From positions 1 to 7,924 of the forward strand of contig JAITKE010000037.1 in the NCBI GenBank assembly GCA_031278595.1: a stretch of DNA of 7,924 nucleotides, given 5' to 3'. Under the pieces are notes generated by a model. The model did not search any database. It saw only the letters and a list, made by a program, of their open reading frames with translations, and had not been told where the DNA came from. Shown here one piece after another: positions 1-5,831 of the stretch (the first letter of the stretch is position 1; every line of letters starts with the position of its first letter). Source of the stretch: Puniceicoccales bacterium. Its GTDB lineage: Bacteria; Verrucomicrobiota; Verrucomicrobiia; Opitutales; JAIRLG01. Made by a program: the position numbers and the translations under genes.

Positions 1-1118
1 GCGATGAGCTCCGCACAGGCGCCATTCCCGCCATAGGAGGACAGAGGATGGATTTGGGGAATCCGGAGAACCTGCGGGACGGCATTTTGTGGACAGGCGG
101 CGAAACCGTTCTGCTCGGAGAGGAGCTCCAGAACGCCCAGGTCATTCGTATCATCGCCCATGTAGGCGATTTCGCCGAGCTTCAGCCGGAACTGCGTCGC
201 CAGGCGCTGCAGGTGTTGAACCTTCTGGTGGGACGCTCCCTGGATCAGGTTTTTTTCCGGATTCACCCCACAGGCCTCGGCCCAGCGGACGACGACCGGA
301 TTGTCCTCGCCGGTGAGGAAGCACAGGGTCTTGCCCGTCGCGACCCAATGGCGCAGGGCCTGAAGGTCTCTTTGGCAGAACCGCTTCCACTCGCGGCCAT
401 CTCGGGAAAAAATCCGGCACCCATCGGTGCAGCTGCCGTCGATGTCCAGCACCAGCGCCCGAATCGGCCCAGGGCTGGAGAGAAGCTCGGGGGCCAGCTG
501 TGCCTTGCCCTCCCGGGTCTGGTCGTGGTAGGCCAGAACGGGGCCCGTCGATTCGAGGTAGCGGCTGCTGAAGCCCCGCACATAGCCGTGGGGTTCCGGC
601 GCGATGGCCACGTGGGGCACCTGGGGATGAAAGGCGAATCCCGGCGGGCCGACCAAAAGGCCAACGGAAGCGGCCAGCTGACAATCCCTTGGATTATTCG
701 GGGAGAGATTTTTGTCGAAGAGCAAAACCTCCCGCAGCGCGAGACCATGGGTCTGGGCATATTTTTGAAGAAAGGCATTTTTGTCCCCGACGCCGCAGAA
801 GAGCTCGGTCACGCGCATGGCGTCGCAGCGCCGGCGATAAATCGGCTCGTCCCGCGCATCGGCCGAAAGCACCAGCACCGGCAGCCGCAGGACGCCCTGA
901 AAGAGATTCCGAACGGTGAAGCCGTCGCCGGTTCGAAAGTTCAGGGCCGTCGTATCCCCATCGGCATCTCGGTCCGGGATATAGATGAATTCTCCCCTTT
1001 GGGTCATGGCGGGCCCGAGGGACAGGGGATGCTCCGCGTCACAGAGAACACGAATATCGATGACGACCAGCTTCAGCAAGGCGAGGCGTTCGACGACGGA
1101 GTTCGGAGGCAGGGACAT
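1..1118 (-). CDS. Tandem KdsC-like HAD phosphatase, inactive N-half plus intact C-half (C-terminus cut by window)
   Basis: Open from ATG 1118 through the window edge (372 codons, no stop), about twice the length of a usual KdsC (about 170-190 aa). Two KdsC-like domains follow each other. The C-half (from about residue 215) has the HAD motifs: D225-x-D227 in LDIDGSCTDG, T269 (LTGE), K299, GDDTND at 321-326, and a glycine-rich GGNGA near 363-367 like the GGRGA tail of KdsC. The N-half (about 15-190) aligns along the same plan but is degenerate: D21-I-R23 replaces DxD, S85-A-D replaces TGR, and FDKNLS around 134-139 replaces GDDxxD. KdsC removes phosphate from Kdo-8-phosphate in the cytoplasm for LPS core synthesis. 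The gene starts 3 nt after lptB, with no clear ribosome site of its own, so it is probably translationally coupled. The HAD/KdsC-like assignment is secure. The Kdo-8-P substrate is inferred from family and neighbours, and is weakened by Glu in place of the TGR arginine. Confidence 0.82.
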   Translation of the reverse strand, partial: MSLPPNSVVERLALLKLVVIDIRVLCDAEHPLSLGPAMTQRGEFIYIPDRDADGDTTALNFRTGDGFTVRNLFQGVLRLPVLVLSADARDEPIYRRRCDAMRVTELFCGVGDKNAFLQKYAQTHGLALREVLLFDKNLSPNNPRDCQLAASVGLLVGPPGFAFHPQVPHVAIAPEPHGYVRGFSSRYLESTGPVLAYHDQTREGKAQLAPELLSSPGPIRALVLDIDGSCTDGCRIFSRDGREWKRFCQRDLQALRHWVATGKTLCFLTGEDNPVVVRWAEACGVNPEKNLIQGASHQKVQHLQRLATQFRLKLGEIAYMGDDTNDLGVLELLSEQNGFAACPQNAVPQVLRIPQIHPLSSYGGNGACAELI

Positions 1119-1121
1119 AGG

Positions 1122-1865
1122 CTAGAGGCTAAAATGCTCCCCGAGGTAGAACTTTCGGCTCTGGGGATCATTCAGGAGCGCTTGACGATCGCCGCGGCAG
1201 AGAACGCGGCCGTCGTGGATGAGGTAGGCCCTGTCGACGATGCTCAGGGTCTCGCGCACGTTGTGGTCGGTGATGAGGATGCCGATGGTGCGCTCCCGAA
1301 GGGCGAGGATCATCCGCTGCAGGTCGGCGACGTTGATGGGGTCGACGCCGCTGAAGGGCTCGTCCATGAGGATGAAGCGCGGTTGGGGGACGAGGGCCCG
1401 GGCGATCTCTAGGCGTCGCCGTTCCCCGCCGCTCAGGGTGACAGCCTCCTGCTTCCGCAGTGCCGTCAGGCCCAGGTCTTCCAGCAGGGTCTCGATGCGC
1501 TCCCGCTGCTCCGCCTTCGTGAGCGAGAGGTGCTCGGCAACGGCGCGCAGATTGTCCTCGACGCTGAGCCGGCGGAAGACGGAGGGCTCCTGCGGGAGGT
1601 AGCCGATGCCCCGCCGGGCACGGCGGTACATGGGCATGGAGGTCACGCGAGTCCCGTTGAGAAAAACCTCGCCCCGCGTCGGCCGGAGCAGCCCGACGAT
1701 GATGTGGAAGGAGGTGGTCTTGCCGGCCCCGTTCGGGCCCAGCAATCCCACGATTTCACCGGAGCGCAATTCGATGTCGACTCCCCGCAGTACCTCCCGC
1801 CGGCCATGGCTCTTGGCAATGTCCACGGCCCTCAGCTCGCCCGTCGTATCCTCTTCCCGATTCAT
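1122..1865 (-). CDS. lptB: LptB, LPS export ABC transporter ATP-binding protein
   Basis: A 247-residue ABC ATPase, close to the usual LptB size of about 240. Visible motifs are Walker A GPNGAGKTT (43-51), Q-loop Gln92 in LPQEPSVFRRL, signature LSGGE (144-148), Walker B ILMDEP (165-170, catalytic Glu169) and H-loop His201 in ITDHNVRETL. The stretches IGYLPQEPSVFRRLSVEDN and FSGVDPINVADLQ are typical of LptB rather than of LivF/LivG-type ATPases. In the family, LptB is the cytoplasmic ATPase of the LptB2FG complex, which extracts LPS from the inner membrane and pushes it onto LptC and LptA. LptF and LptG are not in this window. The ATG overlaps the lptA stop (ATGA at 1865-1862), and no strong ribosome site precedes it, so coupled translation is likely. 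Confidence 0.97.
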   Translation of the reverse strand: MNREEDTTGELRAVDIAKSHGRREVLRGVDIELRSGEIVGLLGPNGAGKTTSFHIIVGLLRPTRGEVFLNGTRVTSMPMYRRARRGIGYLPQEPSVFRRLSVEDNLRAVAEHLSLTKAEQRERIETLLEDLGLTALRKQEAVTLSGGERRRLEIARALVPQPRFILMDEPFSGVDPINVADLQRMILALRERTIGILITDHNVRETLSIVDRAYLIHDGRVLCRGDRQALLNDPQSRKFYLGEHFSL

Positions 1866-2836
1866 GGCGCGTCGGCGGCGAATAGCCCTCGCCCTTCGGG
1901 TGCCAGCAATTGGGCCGGCGAGGCCGTTTCCCCTAACGGAGACACTTTTCCCAAAGGAGAAGAAAAAGGAGAAAAAGATTCATTTCTTCCCCCTTCCGGG
2001 TGCTCTCCCGAAGGAAAAGGGAAAGAGGGAAAAGCTTCCTTCCCGTTCCTTCCCCCCTCCGGGCGACTTTCCTCTGGCGAGGCCACCCCCGACTCGACGG
2101 ATTCCCCTTGGCCCAACGGAGCAGCTGCTACGCCGGAAGCTTCCCCTCCGGTCGCCCCAGCGGCGGTCTCGGCCTTCGCTCCGGCCCGAACGGCCTCCGG
2201 AATGGCCGTGGGTTCAAGCCTTAGACGGGGGCGAGGAGAAGAAGGCGTCTGGGATGCTTCCCCTTCCGGTGAAAGATGAGGATGGGGCGAGGGTGCCTGA
2301 AAATTTTCCCCTTCCGGTAAATCGCCCCCGATGCTCAGGGAGTTCTTCCGGCGATCGAGAACGATGCGCTCCCCGGCCACTGTGCCCTTCCCCTTCTGCT
2401 CAACCTGGGCATGGCCCGAGAGGATGAAGAGCTCGTGGGGCGGATCGATCTCGACCCTGTCGGCCGAACCGAGGCGCTCGCCCTCCTCCTGCTGCACCTG
2501 AATCCGCACCTTCCCTTCGGCCAGAAGTCGGGTCAGGTGGGGACTGGCTTCCACGCCGCCTTCTTTTGGATTTTCCTCGATGGGATTGCCGGACAGGTGA
2601 GCGGTGAGGGCCTGGGCGCTCGCCCGAAACTTGTCGGACTCAACCCGAACATTGCCCGTGAACCGAAAGACCGTATCGCTCCCTTCCGGCGACTGCATCT
2701 CCATCGCGTCGCTGCGGATGACGGTTTCCGAAGGCTTTTCCGCCGATGCCTCCGTCTCTCCCGTCTCCGGAGCGGTCTTGGCCGGAAAGCTCAGGCGGCA
2801 GCTGGCGAAAAGGATGAGGCCGGTAAGGCTGATCAT
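1862..2836 (-). CDS. lptA: LptA/OstA-like LPS transport protein with long repeat-derived tail
   Basis: 324 residues. The start at ATG 2836 was chosen because it overlaps the lptC stop (ATGA, 2836-2833) and gives a hydrophobic N-terminus, MISLTGLILFASC. A much longer upstream in-frame extension crosses lptC and is a shadow. Cys13 could be a lipobox cysteine (FASC), but there is no basic n-region, so lipidation is uncertain. Residues about 37-170 form the OstA/LptA-type beta repeat region (RFTGNVRVESDKFRASAQ, LLAEGKVRIQ, LFILSGHAQVEQ, GERIVLD), which forms the periplasmic bridge for LPS in the family. Residues about 171-324, nearly half the protein, are a Pro/Ser/Gly/Glu-rich tail with recurring PEGE and PEGGRN motifs and no obvious fold. 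E. coli LptA is about 185 aa, so the tail is an addition. It lies between lptC and lptB in a coupled cluster. Confidence 0.88.
   Translation of the reverse strand: MISLTGLILFASCRLSFPAKTAPETGETEASAEKPSETVIRSDAMEMQSPEGSDTVFRFTGNVRVESDKFRASAQALTAHLSGNPIEENPKEGGVEASPHLTRLLAEGKVRIQVQQEEGERLGSADRVEIDPPHELFILSGHAQVEQKGKGTVAGERIVLDRRKNSLSIGGDLPEGENFQAPSPHPHLSPEGEASQTPSSPRPRLRLEPTAIPEAVRAGAKAETAAGATGGEASGVAAAPLGQGESVESGVASPEESRPEGGRNGKEAFPSFPFPSGEHPEGGRNESFSPFSSPLGKVSPLGETASPAQLLAPEGRGLFAADAP
1950..2070 (-). repeat. Degenerate 57-63 bp tandem repeats in the lptA tail
   Basis: On the plus strand a unit beginning CCCAAAGGAGAAG at 1950 recurs as CCCGAAGGAAAAGG at 2007. Each unit runs through a purine-rich stretch into a pyrimidine stretch ending CCTTCCGGG or CCCTCCGGG, and a third start-like CCTCTGG occurs at 2071. 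In LptA these encode the two PEGGRN-containing blocks, 21 residues apart. CCTTCCGGG and the following CCCGAAGG also form an imperfect hairpin. Confidence 0.7.
2258..2318 (-). repeat. Direct repeat pair TTCCCCTTCCGGT in the lptA tail
   Basis: The 13-mer TTCCCCTTCCGGT (plus strand) occurs at 2258-2270 and again at 2306-2318, 48 bp (16 codons) apart. It encodes the paired LPEGE and SPEGE motifs at the junction between the OstA domain and the tail. It shares its CCTTCCGG core with the longer tandem repeats at 1950-2070, suggesting a common origin. Confidence 0.7.
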
Positions 2837-3270
2837 GGTTGTTCCGAGTTCGGGGAGTTTGGGGCATCGACGAAATGAACCTCCACCTCCCGATGGACCC
2901 GCAGGTGGCGATTTTTGCCGAACCACTGCCAGTCGCAGCCCGAGGCGGAGAAACCGCGGCCCTGCACCGAGAGCCGTTCCCGTCCCTCCACCACGGCACT
3001 GCGGGGAAAGACGTAGGCCGAGGGGCTCTCCACCTGCCAGGTCTCCGCCTTGTTGGGGAGGAATAGGCGCATCTTCATGTCCCTGATCTCGACGCGGTCG
3101 AGGCTGTTCATCCGGGCCTCCTTCCCCTCGACCTCCCACTGCCTGTGGCCCTCCGGGTCGAACAGGGGCAGGAAAAATTTCCGGATGGGGGCCTGCAGCG
3201 ACAGAAAGCTCTGGGCCGCCGCCAGCGACAGCGGCGGGAGCAAGAGCACAGCCAGTACCCGAAGTCTCAT
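2833..3270 (-). CDS. lptC: LptC-like LPS export protein, membrane-anchored
   Basis: 145 residues from ATG 3270. An in-frame TTG at 3276 adds two residues but is too close to the GGA that can pair with the 16S tail, so ATG is preferred (GGA, then 7 nt, then ATG). The N-terminus MRLRVLAVLLLPPLSLAAAQS is a signal or anchor helix. The remainder is beta-rich, with an LptC-style pattern: FDPEGHRQWEVEGKEARM, a W-Q-V-E-S-P segment, SVQGRGFSASGCDWQW, then HREVEVHF at the end. LptC anchors the periplasmic bridge to LptB2FG and hands LPS to LptA. At 145 aa it is shorter than E. coli LptC (about 190). The stop overlaps the lptA start by ATGA. Similarity is pattern-level; the place directly before lptA and lptB is the stronger evidence. 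Confidence 0.85.
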   Translation of the reverse strand: MRLRVLAVLLLPPLSLAAAQSFLSLQAPIRKFFLPLFDPEGHRQWEVEGKEARMNSLDRVEIRDMKMRLFLPNKAETWQVESPSAYVFPRSAVVEGRERLSVQGRGFSASGCDWQWFGKNRHLRVHREVEVHFVDAPNSPNSEQP

Positions 3271-3366
3271 GCGCAATTCCAGTTTCAGGCGTAAATCCCT
3301 TGAAGTTCCACGGGAACCCCATCATTCCCAGCGTTTGGCAAAACACAAGACCCGAGCGGCGTGAGG

Positions 3367-3417
3367 GGGAAAGTTCAGTTGGAACCTGGAGGGAAATTCA
3401 GCCGGTTCCTGGGGAGG
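3367..3417. repeat. Imperfect 23-26 bp tandem repeat upstream of lptC
   Basis: Two adjoining copies in the gap upstream of lptC: GGGAAAGTTCAG followed by GGAACCTGGAGG, then GGGAAATTCAG followed by GGTTCCTGGGGAGG. The TTCAG cores lie 23 bp apart. The GGAACC of copy one and GGTTCC of copy two are also inverted repeats. It could be part of the lpt promoter region or an unrelated duplication. No good sigma-70-type promoter was found beside it. Confidence 0.45.
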
Positions 3418-3441
3418 ATTTTCAAGCCTCGTCGCCTCTGT

Positions 3442-3535
3442 TCCTTTCGCCGTCTTTGGATTCCGAAGGAATCGCCCGCTCCGCGGGCCCCAAGCCACAA
3501 ACCTGCGGTTTGTGGCTTGCAAAGACGGCGAAGGA
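3442..3535. repeat. Cloverleaf element A: closing stem with three abutting hairpins
   Basis: An outer stem pairs 3448-3458 (CGCCGTCTTTG) with 3520-3530 (CAAAGACGGCG), 11 bp perfect. It extends outward as TCCTT/AAGGA with one bulged T to 3442/3535. Inside lie GATTCC-gaa-GGAATC (3459-3473), GCCCGC-tcc-GCGGGC (3474-3488), two unpaired C, and a 13-bp perfect stem with a TGC loop (3491-3519, starting CAAGCCACAAACC). Every base but two at the four-way junction is paired. It lies between the gpsA stop and the lptC start, with no coding sequence and no T-run after any stem on the minus strand, so a simple intrinsic terminator is unlikely. It could be a REP-like mobile repeat, a structured RNA or a protein-binding site. 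Confidence 0.85.
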
Positions 3536-3609
3536 CGAAGCTCGAGATGGTTCGATTCCTCAAGAATCCCGATGTTCTCGGCTTCCCCACTCCTGTGATG
3601 TCCCTGAAT

Positions 3610-4584
3610 CTACTCCTGGGAGGGATGGCGGGAGAGGATCCGCTCGACGGCCGTCAGAACCGGAAGCTTTTTGTAGAGGATCTCGTAAATGCTCTCCAGA
3701 ATGGGGGCCTGAATCTGCTTCTGTTGGCAGAGCAAATGGAAGGACTGCGTCGCCACATAGCCCTCGACGGTTATGGCCGCGGCCGGCGGGCGCTGGTTCC
3801 TCACCCAATCCTCACCGAACTGCCGGTTGCGACTCCAGGCCCCTCCGCAGGTCGCCATGAGGTCTCCTAGGCCGCTGAAGCCGGCAAATGTCCTCTTCTT
3901 ACCGCCCAAAGCCTGGCCCACCGCCGTCATCTCCTGCAGGACGCAGCTGAGATAGGCACATTTCCCATTCTCCCCATAGCCCAGACCGTCGTTCATCCCG
4001 GCGCCGATGGCGTAGACATTTTTCAGACAGCCGGCCAACTCCACTCCCCGCACATCCTGCGAGCGGTAGAGGCGTACCGTTGGCCAACGCAGCTCCCGCT
4101 GGAGATGGCGGGTCATATCCTCCGATTCCGCCGCCACCACCACCGCCGTCGGATGACCGAGGGCCACGTCCCGGGCATGGGTCGGGCCGGATAGGACGGC
4201 GAAGGGATTCGGAAAATTAAAGGAGTGAAAGACATCGGACGGCAACGCCAAACGCTCCGCCTGGAGGCCCTTGCACAGGGAGACGAAGCAGCTCTCCGCA
4301 TCCAAAGAGCAACCGGTGAGTTGCTGACAGACCTCCGGCAGTGCCTTGGACGGACAGGCTAGAAAGATACACTCCTGCTCCGACAGCGCGCCGTAATCGG
4401 CCGTGGCCTCGATTTCCGGCGGAACCGGAACCCCGGGCAAGAATTCCGCATTCTCCCCCAGCTTCTTCAGCATAACCGCCTGCTCCGCGAACTGCGTGAT
4501 GAGGGTAACCCGGTGCTTCGCCCTGGCGCACAGAATCCCCACCGCAGTTCCCCAGGCTCCGGCTCCGACGACGGCAATCTTCAT
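3610..4584 (-). CDS. gpsA: GpsA, NAD(P)H-dependent glycerol-3-phosphate dehydrogenase
   Basis: 324 residues, a normal size for GpsA. The N-terminal Rossmann motif is GAGAWGTA (7-14). Also visible are CKGL (104-107), SGPTHARDV (132-140, where most homologues have SGPSFA), the catalytic-region lysine K188 in LKNVYAIGAGMNDGLGYGEN, GLGDLMATC (238-246) and SRNRQFG (251-257). The enzyme reduces dihydroxyacetone phosphate to sn-glycerol-3-phosphate in the cytoplasm, the backbone for phospholipids. The start is ATG 4584; an in-frame TTG at 4599 is possible but overlaps the predicted -10 box. No ribosome site precedes the ATG. The lpt cluster follows on the same strand after a 339-bp gap that holds a cloverleaf element, so co-transcription is possible but not shown. 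Confidence 0.96.
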   Translation of the reverse strand: MKIAVVGAGAWGTAVGILCARAKHRVTLITQFAEQAVMLKKLGENAEFLPGVPVPPEIEATADYGALSEQECIFLACPSKALPEVCQQLTGCSLDAESCFVSLCKGLQAERLALPSDVFHSFNFPNPFAVLSGPTHARDVALGHPTAVVVAAESEDMTRHLQRELRWPTVRLYRSQDVRGVELAGCLKNVYAIGAGMNDGLGYGENGKCAYLSCVLQEMTAVGQALGGKKRTFAGFSGLGDLMATCGGAWSRNRQFGEDWVRNQRPPAAAITVEGYVATQSFHLLCQQKQIQAPILESIYEILYKKLPVLTAVERILSRHPSQE

Positions 4585-4598
4585 AAAAGAAGGAGCCA

Positions 4599-4627
4599 AC
4601 GCTAAATGTTCGGCAAGCCTCTGTCAA
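4599..4627 (-). promoter_or_regulatory. Predicted sigma-70-type promoter of gpsA with a very short leader
   Basis: On the minus strand a perfect -35 TTGACA (4627-4622) is followed after exactly 17 nt by TAGCGT (4604-4599), which matches the -10 consensus at three of six positions, including the flanking TA and final T. Transcription would begin near 4592, leaving about 8 nt before the gpsA ATG at 4584. That agrees with the missing Shine-Dalgarno sequence. It lies in the 107-bp divergent gap between gpsA and the sigma-factor gene. Confidence 0.5.
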
Positions 4628-4691
4628 TCCAGCAGCGGACGAGCTCCGTTTTAAACTTGAACTTCGCCGAAAGGCCGCTAGGGTCTTCTCC

Positions 4692-5321
4692 GTGTTCTTC
4701 GCATCGAAGTCCATCGGCATTCCCCAGGAAGGGCTGGGAGAGCGAGAAGCGCTTCGGGATGAGGAGTGGGCTCTGGTCGTCCGGGTACGGGAAGGGGATC
4801 GCTGCGCCTTTGACCTCCTGGTCCGGCGCTACCGGGAACGCCTCTACGGCCTGGTCTATCACATGATCTCCAATGCGGCCGACGCCGCTGACCTGACGCA
4901 GGACATCTTCATCCAGGCCTTTCGCTGCATCGGCTCCTTCAGGGGAAAATCCAGCTTTTTCAGTTGGCTCTACCGCATCGGGGTCAACAAAACTCTGGAG
5001 CACATCCGTCGGCACAGGCGCCGGCAGTTCTTCAGCGTTCAGGCCATCGATGAACAGGGCCTGGGTGAAAGCTTCTGGCGCGACATCTCGGCGACGGAGG
5101 CTTCGGACAAAAGTGCCTATCTGAGTGAACTCCAGGAAAAGCTCAATGAGGCGCTGCAGCGTCTCTCCGATAAGCACCGGATGGTGGTTGTCCTCTACGA
5201 AATCGAGAACCTGAGCCACGCGGAAATCGCGGCGGTGCTGAAATGTTCCGAAGGAACCGTGCGTTCTCGCCTGCACTACGCCAAGGAACAGTTGAAGGAA
5301 TTTTTAAAGGAATACGCCTAG
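4692..5321 (+). CDS. ECF-family RNA polymerase sigma factor
   Basis: 209 residues. Region sigma-2 spans about 38-108: DLLVRRYRERLYGLVYHM, then the DLTQDIFIQAF core-binding motif (67-77), then SFFSWLYRIGVNKTLEHIR at the -10-recognition end. After a short linker (about 110-145), region sigma-4 (about 150-205) ends in the helix-turn-helix LSHAEIAAVLKCSEGTVRSR (174-193), which reads the -35 element. There are no sigma-1.1 or sigma-3 regions, so this is a group-4 (ECF) factor. The start is GTG 4692, with AGGG at 4680-4683 at 8 nt spacing; no later Met precedes the sigma-2 domain. It is transcribed away from gpsA, and a small membrane protein and an HtrA-like protein follow in the same direction, as in envelope-stress sigma operons. 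The target promoters are unknown. Confidence 0.95.
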   Translation: MFFASKSIGIPQEGLGEREALRDEEWALVVRVREGDRCAFDLLVRRYRERLYGLVYHMISNAADAADLTQDIFIQAFRCIGSFRGKSSFFSWLYRIGVNKTLEHIRRHRRRQFFSVQAIDEQGLGESFWRDISATEASDKSAYLSELQEKLNEALQRLSDKHRMVVVLYEIENLSHAEIAAVLKCSEGTVRSRLHYAKEQLKEFLKEYA

Positions 5322-5324
5322 AAA

Positions 5325-5828
5325 ATGAGAAAAAATCCGTTCCAGCGACGCCCAAGGCCCATGAGCGACGAGCGCCTGTCGCAGCTGTTAAAATTGAAAG
5401 CCGCCGAAAAACCATCGCCGGACTTCTGGGAACGCTTCGAGGCGAGCCTGGAGCGAAGATGTGTGCAGGAGCTCTGTGCCCGACCCTCACCGATACAAGC
5501 ACTACGGGAGAATCTTCGTCACCGAAAGCAAGGACTGGCCTTTTTCTCGCTCGCGGCGGCGGGACTGGCCCTCGTCGTCCTGAATTTTTCTCCCCGCTCG
5601 CCGCTGGCTCAGGGCCCCTTCGGCCCCTCCTCCTCCTGGGACAGACCTAACCACATTCTATCCCGAGAGTATGTGCGAGATACCCTGTCTTCCCCGCGCT
5701 CGGTCAGGCCGCTCAGCACGGACGTCCTGAGCCCGAACCCAGGGGCTTCGCGCTACGTGTGTGACCGCCTTTCCGGCCACTCCCCAAGCCTTGGTTCCGG
5801 GCTCGGTTCCTCGGCCACCTGTTTCTAG
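5325..5828 (+). CDS. Small single-pass membrane protein, probable anti-sigma or sigma-operon partner
   Basis: 167 residues from ATG 5325, 3 nt after the sigma-factor stop. A second in-frame ATG at 5361 (155 residues, beginning MSDERLSQLLKLKAAEKPS) fits the start of similar proteins as I recall them, and neither start has a strong ribosome site. The cytoplasmic N-terminal part (to about 68) is charged and helical (SPDFWERFEASLERR). One transmembrane helix follows (GLAFFSLAAAGLALVVLNF, about 70-88). The outside part is short and low-complexity, with two similar motifs, REYVRDTLSS and RYVCDRLSG. The HxxxCxxC zinc motif of ZAS anti-sigma factors is absent; CVQELC is not a match. Position right after an ECF sigma gene plus one membrane helix suggests it holds the sigma factor at the membrane. 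That is context inference, since no domain is recognisable. Confidence 0.72.
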   Translation: MRKNPFQRRPRPMSDERLSQLLKLKAAEKPSPDFWERFEASLERRCVQELCARPSPIQALRENLRHRKQGLAFFSLAAAGLALVVLNFSPRSPLAQGPFGPSSSWDRPNHILSREYVRDTLSSPRSVRPLSTDVLSPNPGASRYVCDRLSGHSPSLGSGLGSSATCF

Positions 5829-5831
5829 GGT

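Noticed and set aside
48..1412. Long plus-strand open frame of 454 codons
   Set aside because: It lies antisense to the KdsC-like gene and lptB, both of which show clear family motifs; its own translation shows no domain. It is a shadow typical of G+C-rich DNA.
1530..2427. Overlapping plus-strand frames of 249 and 273 codons across the lptB/lptA region
   Set aside because: They are antisense to lptB and the lptA tail, low in complexity, and open only because the tail repeats lack stops in several frames.
2837..3346. N-terminal extension of lptA to 3346 (494-residue version)
   Set aside because: It would cover the whole of lptC in another frame and shows no domain. The ATGA overlap at 2836-2833 and a hydrophobic N-terminus support the shorter start.
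3491..3519. 13-bp hairpin as an intrinsic terminator of gpsA
   Set aside because: On the minus strand the stem is followed by GGGGCCC, not a T-run, and it is part of a closed four-armed structure.
3442..3535. Cloverleaf element A as a tRNA gene
   Set aside because: There is no 7-bp acceptor, 5-bp anticodon and T-stem plan, no GTTCRA-type T-loop and no 7-nt anticodon loop; loops are only 3 nt.
4655..4690. ECF-type autoregulatory promoter (GAACTT at about 4656) before the sigma gene
   Set aside because: Any matching -10 would fall on or past the ribosome site at 4680-4683, leaving no room for a leader.
4602..5276. 224-codon minus-strand frame opposite the sigma factor
   Set aside because: Antisense to a sigma gene with complete sigma-2 and sigma-4 regions; no recognisable motif.
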